Origin: Shewanella sp. SNU WT4 | Lineage (GTDB): Bacteria; Pseudomonadota; Gammaproteobacteria; Enterobacterales; Shewanellaceae | Assembly (NCBI RefSeq): GCF_006494715.1 | Contig: NZ_CP041151.1 | Coordinates: 2,542,001-2,606,000, forward strand | Reading direction: 5' to 3' | DNA: 64,000 bases | Part shown: positions 9,457 to 16,391 of the stretch, in pieces | How the letters are laid out: every line of letters begins with the position of its first letter | Numbering within the stretch: position 1 is the stretch's first letter | Translations under genes and position numbers: made by a program | The notes under the pieces: generated by a model | What the model saw: the letters and a program-made list of their open reading frames with translations, nothing else | Databases searched by the model: none | What the model was told of the DNA's origin: nothing

Positions 9457-9547
9457 TGGCGGAGGAGCAGGGATTTGAACCCTGGATAGGCTATAAACCT
9501 ATGCCGGTTTTCAAGACCGGTGCATTCAACCACTCTGCCACCCCTCC
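9457..9547 (-). tRNA. serT: tRNA-Ser(UGA), copy A
   Basis: 91-nt class II tRNA with encoded CCA: acceptor GGAGGGG/CTCCTCC (the 7 bp include a G-U pair), anticodon stem CCGGT/ACCGG, loop CTTGAAA with anticodon TGA, a variable arm built on ATAGGTTTATAGCCTAT, and GTTCAAAT T-loop. It matches three further copies at 15030, 15451 and 16083. Confidence 0.97.
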
Positions 9548-9557
9548 GTTGGTGCGC

Positions 9558-9586
9558 ATATTACCTAGGAGGGATTAGGCTGTAAA
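9558..9586 (-). promoter_or_regulatory. sigma70 promoter of tRNA-Ser copy A
   Basis: On the minus strand the sequence gives -35 TTTACA, an exact 17-bp spacer, -10 TAATAT and a GC-rich discriminator (GCGCACC), about 10 bp before the tRNA 5' end. The same layout precedes every other tRNA-Ser copy. Confidence 0.85.
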
Positions 9587-9807
9587 CCATTAATTAATAA
9601 CTCTCAGCTCAAGTGCTCAAAAGCCCAGCAGATGCATCAAAATTAAGACAAAGTGTTCAAATAACTCGCACAACTCCCCATAAGCAGTTATCTAAAACGA
9701 GATCTATCTGGAATATACATTGGCAATTGACACTAAATAGTCGCGCGCTCAGTTATTGCAAGGGCCATAACAATAACCCTAATTATGAACTATTTAGTCA
9801 CATCAAT

Positions 9808-9855
9808 AGTTGCATCAAGAGTTGCATCAAGAGTTGCATCAAGAGTTGCATCAAG
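9808..9855. repeat. four perfect 12-bp tandem repeats
   Basis: The unit AGTTGCATCAAG occurs four times head to tail (9808, 9820, 9832, 9844). It lies in the non-coding gap between tRNA-Ser and the gene at 9964. The open frame through it is low-complexity (SCIK repeated) and lacks a start signal, so I do not call it a gene. Confidence 0.9.
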
Positions 9856-9919
9856 CATTGTCTAGACTAATCTTCTAGATAGTGATGGTTAATCTAACAC
9901 CATCGTTTGTTTCATCATG

Positions 9920-9937
9920 TGGACAGATAACTGTCCA
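9920..9937. promoter_or_regulatory. candidate operator upstream of the exported protein/chemoreceptor operon
   Basis: A perfect inverted repeat, TGGACAG-ATAA-CTGTCCA, lies 26 bp before the probable start codon at 9964. A second, looser pair (GATGGT at 9884 and ACCATC at 9899) is just upstream. The size suits a dimeric regulator, but which one is unknown. Confidence 0.4.
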
Positions 9938-9963
9938 GAGTTAGTCCCTTAGCAAGGATGCTT

Positions 9964-10716
9964 ATGGAAAACATTGTTTGGTTTAATCGCCATGTTGCCA
10001 ACAAATGCGCTCCCCGCCTCGGTGGAAGCGCTGATCAACCTTTGTTAACGCTACTGCTATTTGCATTAGTTATAAGCCCTGCTATTGGCAGCGAAATATC
10101 CAGCACTACTCAAGATGTGGCCAGTAAGAGTATTAACCTGGCTAACTCAAGCGCGGCGGTAGTTTTCCCATATGCTAATGCTGCCACTGACATCAATAAT
10201 GACGACACGCTTGTAGTATCAGAACTTTATGGCCCAGTGATACCAAGCAATAACTATGCATTAGTTATTAATATCGACAAATTAATTAATGACTTTGCCC
10301 AGCGTCACTTACCCCCGACAGTCATCCAGCAATTTCCTAGCGAAGCCGAGGTTAATACCAATATCCAAGCACAGGATGTGTTTGTCGCCACCCAAGTACT
10401 CAGTGACAAGCTTGATGAATTCGGCAAACGCCAAGGCCAATTACCCATGGCACGCATTCAACTACAGGCAACGACCGCTATTCCTGGGGATGTCTATTTA
10501 CAGTTAGGTATTTGTTTAGACAGCTTAATTAGCGCCATGGCCACCTTAGAAACCAATGTAGCACTGGGTGATTACTATCAAATTAAGCAGATGACCGACC
10601 TAAAAACCCCATCCGAGGTCTATGAAAAAATCTTAATAATCAATGAAAAAATCACCCTAATCTTAGCCGCCCTTGCAAATCCCCCCCTGCAGATAAACAT
10701 GAGTATGGATAAATGA
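9964..10716 (+). CDS. exported protein of unknown function, coupled to the chemoreceptor
   Basis: About 250 residues. A hydrophobic stretch LLTLLLFALVISPAIGS (about residues 26-42) after a charged N-terminus looks like a signal peptide, so the mature part should be periplasmic. The body is mixed helical and rich in Ile, Leu and Thr, with no Cys-based or enzymatic motif that I recognise. ATG at 9964 has AAGGA six bases upstream and is preferred over the ATG at 9958, which touches the same box. The stop codon overlaps the start of the chemoreceptor (ATGA), so the two are probably translated together. A role as an accessory periplasmic protein for that receptor is inference only. Confidence 0.7.
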   Translation: MENIVWFNRHVANKCAPRLGGSADQPLLTLLLFALVISPAIGSEISSTTQDVASKSINLANSSAAVVFPYANAATDINNDDTLVVSELYGPVIPSNNYALVINIDKLINDFAQRHLPPTVIQQFPSEAEVNTNIQAQDVFVATQVLSDKLDEFGKRQGQLPMARIQLQATTAIPGDVYLQLGICLDSLISAMATLETNVALGDYYQIKQMTDLKTPSEVYEKILIINEKITLILAALANPPLQINMSMDK

Positions 10717-13577
10717 AGATGCAAATACCCCAATTTACCATAGGTAGAAAGTTAGCTATTGGTTTTAGTTCGGTATTACTGGTGATGTTTGCAGCCATTA
10801 TTTACTCCAACGGCCGCTTAATTGAACTAGATAAAGCCCAAGATACCTTAGTGACTCAAACATTTTCCAACGATGTCGCCGGACTCACTTTACAAGCGGA
10901 AATTAGTAAATCCTTGGCAATCATCCACGCCTATCTCATTTTAGGAAAACCTGAGTTAAAAGACCAGCGCCAAGAGGGCTGGATTAACATCGATAATTTA
11001 TTAGCCCAGCTTAGTGCTGCGGCGGTCGATAGTCCAATCGAGGGCTTTAAAGAAAAAATTAGTAATTTAAAAGAGTTACTGAGCATATATCGCAGCGCAC
11101 AAGATGAAGTGGAAGCTGTAGCTCATACCGAAAATGAGCAGCCCGCCATGAAGATCTTCAAAAAGGAATTTATGCCGCAGGTAGACGAGGCGCAACGGGC
11201 ATTATTTGAGCTCTCTCGCTTAGAAGATGAGCTCCCTGCTACCCCAGTTCGAAAAAAATTACTGGGGCTGTTTGATCAATTAAGCTCCAACTATTTAATG
11301 ATATTAAATTCCGTTGGCTCTTATTTAATGACAGGCGATGTTAAATTCCAGCAAAAGTTTGAGCAATACTGGCAAAAAAACAGTTTGCTGCTCACCAATA
11401 ATCAACATTTAACATTTTTGACTTCCTTGCAGCGCCAGCAGCTAACTAGCTACCAAGATGCCAGCCAAAAAATGAAGTCATTAGTCTCTAAAATGTTCGC
11501 CATTAGAGCAACGACTCAATGGAATATGTCACAACATCTGTTAGCACAGAAAACTAAGCCAGCTGCAGATAACGCGCTGCTCGTGGTTAATGATTTAATT
11601 GCCCTGCAAGTTAAGAATGTTGAACAAGAAATTAACGACTTAGGCGAATTAACTGCATCTATCATCACTATCTTACAAGCCTCAGGCTTTTTCGGGCTAG
11701 TGCTTGGCATCTTTATCAGCGTCGTTTTTACCCGTTCAGTGGCATTACCCATACTTAGGGCCAAAGCCTGTGTCGAAAATGTCGCTAGCACGGGTGACTA
11801 TTCACTGCGCCTAGATATCAACACTAAGGATGAACTAGGACAATTAGCGCAATCCTTTAATAGTTTAATGAATGAAACTAAGCATGGCTTATCTGAGTTC
11901 AATCACGTCATGGCTCGCATCGTCCAAGGTGATTTAAGCGTGCGCGTACAAGGCGATTACAGCGGCGATTTATTAGCTATTAAGCAAGCAACTAATGCTT
12001 CGCTAGAAAATATTGAACAATCCGCTCATCAAAAAATGACTCTCGAAGCTAAATCATTAGTGATTGCCAATGAGAATGCTCAGGTGCGCCAAGCACTAGA
12101 TAGCGCATCCAACAATATTATGATTGCCGATGGCAATAATGAAATTATCTATATCAACCATGCAGCAACCGCAATGCTGCATTCAGCTGAAGCTGATTTT
12201 GGCCGCGATATCCATAATTTTGATCCCAACAATGTGCTTGGCTTATCCATCGATAAATTCTATCGTCAGCAGCAAGTTAACCTATTACAAAATATTACTA
12301 CGGCTCATCTCAGTGAATTAAAAGTCGGAAATCGGATTATGGCAATCAATGCCATGCCTATGTTTGATACTCAGCGCACTCGTATTGGCACTATGATTGA
12401 GTGGCGTGATCGCACCGATGAAGTAGCCATTGAATACGAAGTAGATACCGTCATAGCCGCGGCTGCCTTTGGTGATTTTAGTAAACGCATCAATATGGAC
12501 AATAAGAATGGTTTCTTCTTCACCTTGGCTAAAGGCCTCAATAATCTATCGGACAATATTGAAAACTCCATTGTCGATATGCAAAGCATGTTAGCGGCCA
12601 TGGCCAAAGGTAATTTAACCCTACGAATCGATAAAAATTATGGCGGCCGTCTAGGTCAGCTCAAAAGCGATGCCAACCAAACCGTTGAGAAACTGACTGA
12701 GGTGATCCTTAAAATTCGTGAAACCGCCGCTACCATTTCTAATACCTCAAGAGAAATTGTCACCGGCAACCAAAATTTAAGTCGGCGTACTGAACTGCAA
12801 GCATCATCCCTGCAAACGACGTCATCGAGCATGGATGATATGACCAAAAGTGTGAAGCACAGTGCTGAAAATGCCTTAGCCACCAAAACATTAAGTACAG
12901 ATGCTCGTATCCGTGCCCGAGAAGGCGGTACCGCCATCACCCGTACCATCAGCGCGATGAAAGAAATTAGTCATGCAAGTAATGAAATCGCTGAAATTGT
13001 GGGCGTTATTGATGAAATTGCCTTCCAAACAAATTTATTAGCGCTTAATGCGGCAGTTGAAGCGGCGCGCGCGGGCGATCAAGGACGCGGTTTTGCGGTT
13101 GTGGCGGGTGAAGTGCGTAATCTTGCTCAACGCTCAGCAACCGCCGCCAAAGAAATCAAACAACTCATTCAAGCCAGTAATAAGAAAGTCGCCATTGGTG
13201 AATCACTAGTGAATGAATCAGGTGTCACCTTAAATGAAATTGTGACCATGATTGAAGCCGTTGGTGACAAAATGGAAGGCATAAGTGATGCTGCCCAAGA
13301 GCAAAGCCGTGGGATTGAGCAAGTGAACACCGCCGTAGCGCGTATGGATGATATGACCCAGCAAAATGCGGAATTGGTTGAAGAAGCGTCAAGCGCCAGT
13401 GAGAGCATGTGGGCGTTATCGCAAGAAATGACCGAGATGGTCGCTTTCTTTGAATTATTAGAAGACAGAGTCAGCCATACACCCCCATCGGCCCCGTATA
13501 AGCCAAACGCCGATGGGATTGATTACCACTTCTTTGACAATAATAATAGCGACGACTGGGAAAAGGAATTTGCTTAA
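10713..13577 (+). CDS. methyl-accepting chemotaxis protein with periplasmic, PAS and multiple HAMP domains
   Basis: 954 residues, long for a chemoreceptor. Order: membrane segment (about 10-30), helical periplasmic sensor (about 31-315), second membrane segment (about 316-340), HAMP (about 341-395), a linker, a PAS domain (about 460-570; ALDSASNNIMIADGNNEIIY), a second HAMP-like region (about 580-670) and the MA signalling domain. The hairpin tip is near 765-800 (IDEIAFQTNLLALNAAVEAA, then ARAGDQGRGFAVVAGEVRNLA). The C-terminus ends DDWEKEFA, somewhat like a CheR/CheB docking tail but not an exact match to it. It should signal to CheA through CheW. The start overlaps the upstream gene by four bases. 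Confidence 0.93.
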   Translation: MKMQIPQFTIGRKLAIGFSSVLLVMFAAIIYSNGRLIELDKAQDTLVTQTFSNDVAGLTLQAEISKSLAIIHAYLILGKPELKDQRQEGWINIDNLLAQLSAAAVDSPIEGFKEKISNLKELLSIYRSAQDEVEAVAHTENEQPAMKIFKKEFMPQVDEAQRALFELSRLEDELPATPVRKKLLGLFDQLSSNYLMILNSVGSYLMTGDVKFQQKFEQYWQKNSLLLTNNQHLTFLTSLQRQQLTSYQDASQKMKSLVSKMFAIRATTQWNMSQHLLAQKTKPAADNALLVVNDLIALQVKNVEQEINDLGELTASIITILQASGFFGLVLGIFISVVFTRSVALPILRAKACVENVASTGDYSLRLDINTKDELGQLAQSFNSLMNETKHGLSEFNHVMARIVQGDLSVRVQGDYSGDLLAIKQATNASLENIEQSAHQKMTLEAKSLVIANENAQVRQALDSASNNIMIADGNNEIIYINHAATAMLHSAEADFGRDIHNFDPNNVLGLSIDKFYRQQQVNLLQNITTAHLSELKVGNRIMAINAMPMFDTQRTRIGTMIEWRDRTDEVAIEYEVDTVIAAAAFGDFSKRINMDNKNGFFFTLAKGLNNLSDNIENSIVDMQSMLAAMAKGNLTLRIDKNYGGRLGQLKSDANQTVEKLTEVILKIRETAATISNTSREIVTGNQNLSRRTELQASSLQTTSSSMDDMTKSVKHSAENALATKTLSTDARIRAREGGTAITRTISAMKEISHASNEIAEIVGVIDEIAFQTNLLALNAAVEAARAGDQGRGFAVVAGEVRNLAQRSATAAKEIKQLIQASNKKVAIGESLVNESGVTLNEIVTMIEAVGDKMEGISDAAQEQSRGIEQVNTAVARMDDMTQQNAELVEEASSASESMWALSQEMTEMVAFFELLEDRVSHTPPSAPYKPNADGIDYHFFDNNNSDDWEKEFA

Positions 13578-13597
13578 CAGCCAAGTTAATTAACCAC

Positions 13598-13643
13598 AAT
13601 CGCAGCGACGCTCATCACTTTATTGATAACTGTCGCTACGATT
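13598..13643 (+). terminator. possible terminator after the chemoreceptor
   Basis: AATCG-AGCGAC and GTCGCT-CGATT form an imperfect inverted repeat with a long internal segment (about 20 nt), followed by ATTATTATAT. There is no strong T-run, so this is a weak call. Confidence 0.35.
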
Positions 13644-13739
13644 ATTATATAATTAGTTCATCTCATCGCTCGCCCAGCACCTAGGTCACTATCGGCATCT
13701 ACGCCCTTTCCTGCCGTGCTCTTTGGCTGTGTCATTCTA

Positions 13740-14009
13740 CTAAGATAATAGCCTTTTACGCTCAGCACTAAACTCCCACCATTTTTGCGCCGGCCCGCCG
13801 TCCATATAGCTAACCGCAGCCATAAAGATATCGAGCGTACAGGGATCATGACGGCTATTAGTTAACTGACACAAACGAACATAGAGTTGGTAAGGATCTT
13901 GGCCGATTAAATCCTTAGGTGAATGAATGCCAATAGTTCGCAAGTCCTTAATGGTGGCAGGGCCAACATTGGGAATATCGGCAAACTGCGCAATATCTCT
14001 ATGGGTCAT
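13740..14009 (-). CDS. helix-hairpin-helix protein, Cdd1/'pathogenicity locus' family
   Basis: 89 residues. The first half is a helix-hairpin-helix (IPNVGPATIKDLRTIGIHSP) as found in DNA-binding proteins. The rest (DPYQLYVRLCQLTNSRHDPCTLDIFMAA ... GGPAQKWWEFSAERK) is typical of the Cdd1 family, sometimes labelled mitomycin-resistance related. The biochemical role is not established. It follows the membrane-protein gene by 35 bp on the same strand and may be cotranscribed with it. Confidence 0.8.
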   Translation of the reverse strand: MTHRDIAQFADIPNVGPATIKDLRTIGIHSPKDLIGQDPYQLYVRLCQLTNSRHDPCTLDIFMAAVSYMDGGPAQKWWEFSAERKRLLS

Positions 14010-14044
14010 AATAAGTCACCTAATTGTTAGAAGTTAAGCCGTAT

Positions 14045-14710
14045 TTAAACGCCAGCACTGCGCAGCATCAATATACCTATCCAACTAAACCACACAATTT
14101 GTCCGAGACCAAAGATGGCGCCTAAATCACTTAAAGGCGGCGCTAGAGTAAGAATACCAGCGACTCCAACCACCATGCCTAAGTAGCCTAATAACCTAGG
14201 TAGCGCGCAAGAACGCAGCACCGCGACACTAATGAGCAGTACCCACAAGCCACCAACAATTTCAACGCCGCCGCCAAGACCTTGCTGCACAACACCGATG
14301 GCGGCCCATAAAGCGACGGCTTGCTCAATATCCATGGCATACAGTTTAGCGACTGTATCTAAGCCGATACTGGTAATCATACCGCTAGCAATAACTAGAC
14401 CCGCCCAAATGAAACCAAACACTGTTGCTATGGGCATCAAGGCACTATCACTACCCCTATCATTACTTTTAGCATCGCCTTGTAAACGTTCATGCAGAGC
14501 TACCGCTAGCACTAGTCCGAAAATGACATAAATAAATAGGATCCAGCTTTGAAAGATGATGTGTTTATCAAGAATAAAGGAAAGTTTCTGAGCTTGGCTC
14601 CAACCATCAGTATTGCCTGGGTTTAGTATCGTCCCCATCACCACAAAACCTATGATGTAAGCAAGCGCTTCAATGAGCGCGGCAATGCCGCCCACTTTCT
14701 GTAATGTCAT
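14045..14710 (-). CDS. multi-pass membrane protein, DUF4386-like
   Basis: 221 residues with about six hydrophobic segments (beginning VGGIAALIEALAYIIGFVVM). The GGIAAL opening, a FQSWILFIYVIFGLVLAVALHERL helix and the central SGMITSIG..T region resemble DUF4386 proteins, a family without known function. I see no catalytic motif. It is probably cotranscribed with the downstream helix-hairpin-helix gene. Confidence 0.65.
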   Translation of the reverse strand: MTLQKVGGIAALIEALAYIIGFVVMGTILNPGNTDGWSQAQKLSFILDKHIIFQSWILFIYVIFGLVLAVALHERLQGDAKSNDRGSDSALMPIATVFGFIWAGLVIASGMITSIGLDTVAKLYAMDIEQAVALWAAIGVVQQGLGGGVEIVGGLWVLLISVAVLRSCALPRLLGYLGMVVGVAGILTLAPPLSDLGAIFGLGQIVWFSWIGILMLRSAGV

Positions 14711-14819
14711 CCTATGCTACTCATCTGTGATGTTTTATAGATAGTGATACAAGAAATCAGGCTATGCCAGTTGTGACGAGGTCTCAACGATAAATTGAGC
14801 TATTCATTGGTAACTGTTT

Positions 14820-14891
14820 GTAAGTGGCTATTCGTAAGTGCCGTAGGCGTAAGTGACTACTTGTAAGTTACTACTCGTAAGTGCCGTACGC
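14820..14891. repeat. five degenerate 14-15-bp tandem repeats
   Basis: Five consecutive units each begin GTAAGT (at 14820, 14834, 14849, 14863, 14877). They alternate between GTAAGTGACTACTT-like and GTAAGTGCCGTAGGC-like forms. The array lies in the non-coding gap between the DUF4386 gene and tRNA-Ser copy B, and no reading frame is preserved. Confidence 0.8.
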
Positions 14892-14989
14892 ATAGTTAAG
14901 TAGGTGCCATAAATATAGCGGTGGCGATGCCCTTAGGACTGTAGTCATTAGCGCCAGCAAAGTGAAAGATTTATCAAACACTGAAAACG

Positions 14990-15020
14990 AAAAAGGCCGC
15001 TGATAATCAGCGGCCTTTTT
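14990..15020 (-). terminator. terminator of tRNA-Ser copy B
   Basis: A perfect palindrome has 14-bp arms (AAAAAGGCCGCTGA / TCAGCGGCCTTTTT) and a three-base loop. Nearly the same hairpin follows copies C and D, but not copy A. Confidence 0.92.
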
Positions 15021-15029
15021 CATTGAATT

Positions 15030-15120
15030 TGGCGGAGGAGCAGGGATTTGAACCCTGGATAGGCTATAAACCTATGCCGGTTTTCAAGACCGGTGCATTC
15101 AACCACTCTGCCACCCCTCC
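15030..15120 (-). tRNA. serT: tRNA-Ser(UGA), copy B
   Basis: The 91-nt mature sequence is identical to copy A, with anticodon TGA and encoded CCA. It has its own promoter (15131-15159) and terminator (14990-15020). Confidence 0.97.
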
Positions 15121-15130
15121 GTTGGTGCGC

Positions 15131-15159
15131 ATATTACCTAGGTAGGCATATGCTGTAAA
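15131..15159 (-). promoter_or_regulatory. sigma70 promoter of tRNA-Ser copy B
   Basis: Minus strand -35 TTTACA, 17-bp spacer, -10 TAATAT, discriminator GCGCACC. The spacer differs from that of copy A while the hexamers are unchanged. Confidence 0.85.
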
Positions 15160-15410
15160 TATTTTTTTTAAAATAATGAACCAATTGAACAGTTTACAAG
15201 CAATCGCTGATAAATATCGTTAAAAAACAAGCGTCATGAGCAATAATTATGTGCCTCTTTAAATGGATATACCGAATGTTACCCAAAGAGTCAGCGTTTC
15301 GCTCTGGCGGCTTAACATACCTAGAAAGGGAAAAATGACAAAAATGTAAAGACAACAGCAAACTTAAGAGGCAAGTTTCAAGGCACACACGCTTATAGAC
15401 AACAGAAACA
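15160..15410. other. spacer between tRNA-Ser units B and C
   Basis: About 250 bp without any supported gene. The only open frame is antisense, lacks a ribosome-binding site and has no recognisable sequence. Confidence 0.5.
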
Positions 15411-15439
15411 AAAAAGGCCGCTGATAATCAGCGGCCTTT
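15411..15439 (-). terminator. terminator of tRNA-Ser copy C
   Basis: The stem AAAGGCCGCTGA/TCAGCGGCCTTT with a TAA loop is followed on the minus strand by the T-run complementary to AAAAA. It is the same hairpin as after copy B. Confidence 0.92.
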
Positions 15440-15450
15440 CTCATGGAATT

Positions 15451-15541
15451 TGGCGGAGGAGCAGGGATTTGAACCCTGGATAGGCTATAAACCTATGCCG
15501 GTTTTCAAGACCGGTGCATTCAACCACTCTGCCACCCCTCC
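15451..15541 (-). tRNA. serT: tRNA-Ser(UGA), copy C
   Basis: The 91-nt mature sequence is identical to copies A, B and D, with anticodon TGA and encoded CCA. It lies 421 bp from copy B. Confidence 0.97.
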
Positions 15542-15551
15542 GTTGGTGCGC

Positions 15552-15580
15552 ATATTACCTAGGTCAGCGGAGGCTGTAAA
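15552..15580 (-). promoter_or_regulatory. sigma70 promoter of tRNA-Ser copy C
   Basis: Minus strand -35 TTTACA, 17-bp spacer, -10 TAATAT, with the same 10-bp distance to the tRNA 5' end as the other copies. Confidence 0.85.
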
Positions 15581-16042
15581 CGCTTATTTTAAAATAACGA
15601 GTCAATTGAACAATTTGCATTCAACTCTTGCTCATTGTGGATAAATAAACCTCGTAACGGTTAAAAATTAAACACGACAAACTCAAATAGCAACAATGAA
15701 AACTCAGTGTTCATGAATCTGTGGGCTTAGCCTGTTGGGATGCATCGGCTTGCACGAGTAAGACGACACCAATAGCTTAGGTGATTGGCCTTAGCGACTT
15801 ACTGCTCCGCCTAACCTAACAACCAAGTCTCTAAGCTTTACAGCCAGGGGGATAAGGTTTAACAGCAAAAACCACGTGCAAAAGCTCAGCTCATGTGATT
15901 AACAGCATCACTTAACAAGCAAGATATACTCAGAGGTAAATACTCTAAGGATTGCTAGCAGGGGAGCGACATAGGGACACAATTGAAGGATAGCAAACAC
16001 TGTGCAACAGACAAGGCCATAAACGCTCAAAATCCACAAACA
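15581..16042. other. non-coding spacer between tRNA-Ser units C and D
   Basis: About 460 bp in which I find no gene, RNA gene or clear repeat. It is longer than the B-C spacer and shares no obvious sequence with it. Confidence 0.5.
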
Positions 16043-16072
16043 AAAAAGGCCGCTGATAATCAGCGGCCTTTC
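16043..16072 (-). terminator. terminator of tRNA-Ser copy D
   Basis: This is the same AAAGGCCGCTGA/TCAGCGGCCTTT hairpin with TAA loop as after copies B and C, preceded by six A residues (a T-run on the minus strand). Confidence 0.92.
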
Positions 16073-16082
16073 TCATGGAATT

Positions 16083-16173
16083 TGGCGGAGGAGCAGGGAT
16101 TTGAACCCTGGATAGGCTATAAACCTATGCCGGTTTTCAAGACCGGTGCATTCAACCACTCTGCCACCCCTCC
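16083..16173 (-). tRNA. serT: tRNA-Ser(UGA), copy D
   Basis: The 91-nt mature sequence is identical to the other copies, with anticodon TGA. The flanking 5' sequence is the most diverged of the four (GTTGCTGCGAATATTAC rather than GTTGGTGCGCATATTAC), so it may be the oldest or a separate member. Confidence 0.97.
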
Positions 16174-16183
16174 GTTGCTGCGA

Positions 16184-16212
16184 ATATTACGGGCTCAGGC
16201 GTTGGCTGTAAA
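16184..16212 (-). promoter_or_regulatory. sigma70 promoter of tRNA-Ser copy D
   Basis: Minus strand -35 TTTACA, 17-bp spacer, -10 TAATAT. Spacer and discriminator differ from the other three promoters but the hexamers and spacing are the same. Confidence 0.85.
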
Positions 16213-16391
16213 GCGATTATTGCCACGAACAGCACTGATAGCACCAATATTAACCAGATTGCGCATTTTGCCGCCTCAAAAACTCATAACTTCATCCTCT
16301 GACTAAGATTTTTAGTGCCAAACACAAACTGTGACGTCATTAAATCTGACTCTATGGTAGTATTTGTTAATGACATCTAAGTTGACTAGTT

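Noticed and set aside
9613..9870. 85-codon plus-strand frame
   Set aside because: The end is low-complexity SCIK repeats from the 12-bp tandem repeat; no ribosome-binding site and no similarity that I recognise.
13658..13849. 63-codon minus-strand frame next to the helix-hairpin-helix gene
   Set aside because: It overlaps the recognised gene in another frame and has no family features.
15450..16306. Plus-strand frames encoding 'EEQGFEPWIGYKPMPVFKTGAFNHSATPPL'
   Set aside because: Antisense of tRNA-Ser(UGA), a well-known false protein in databases.
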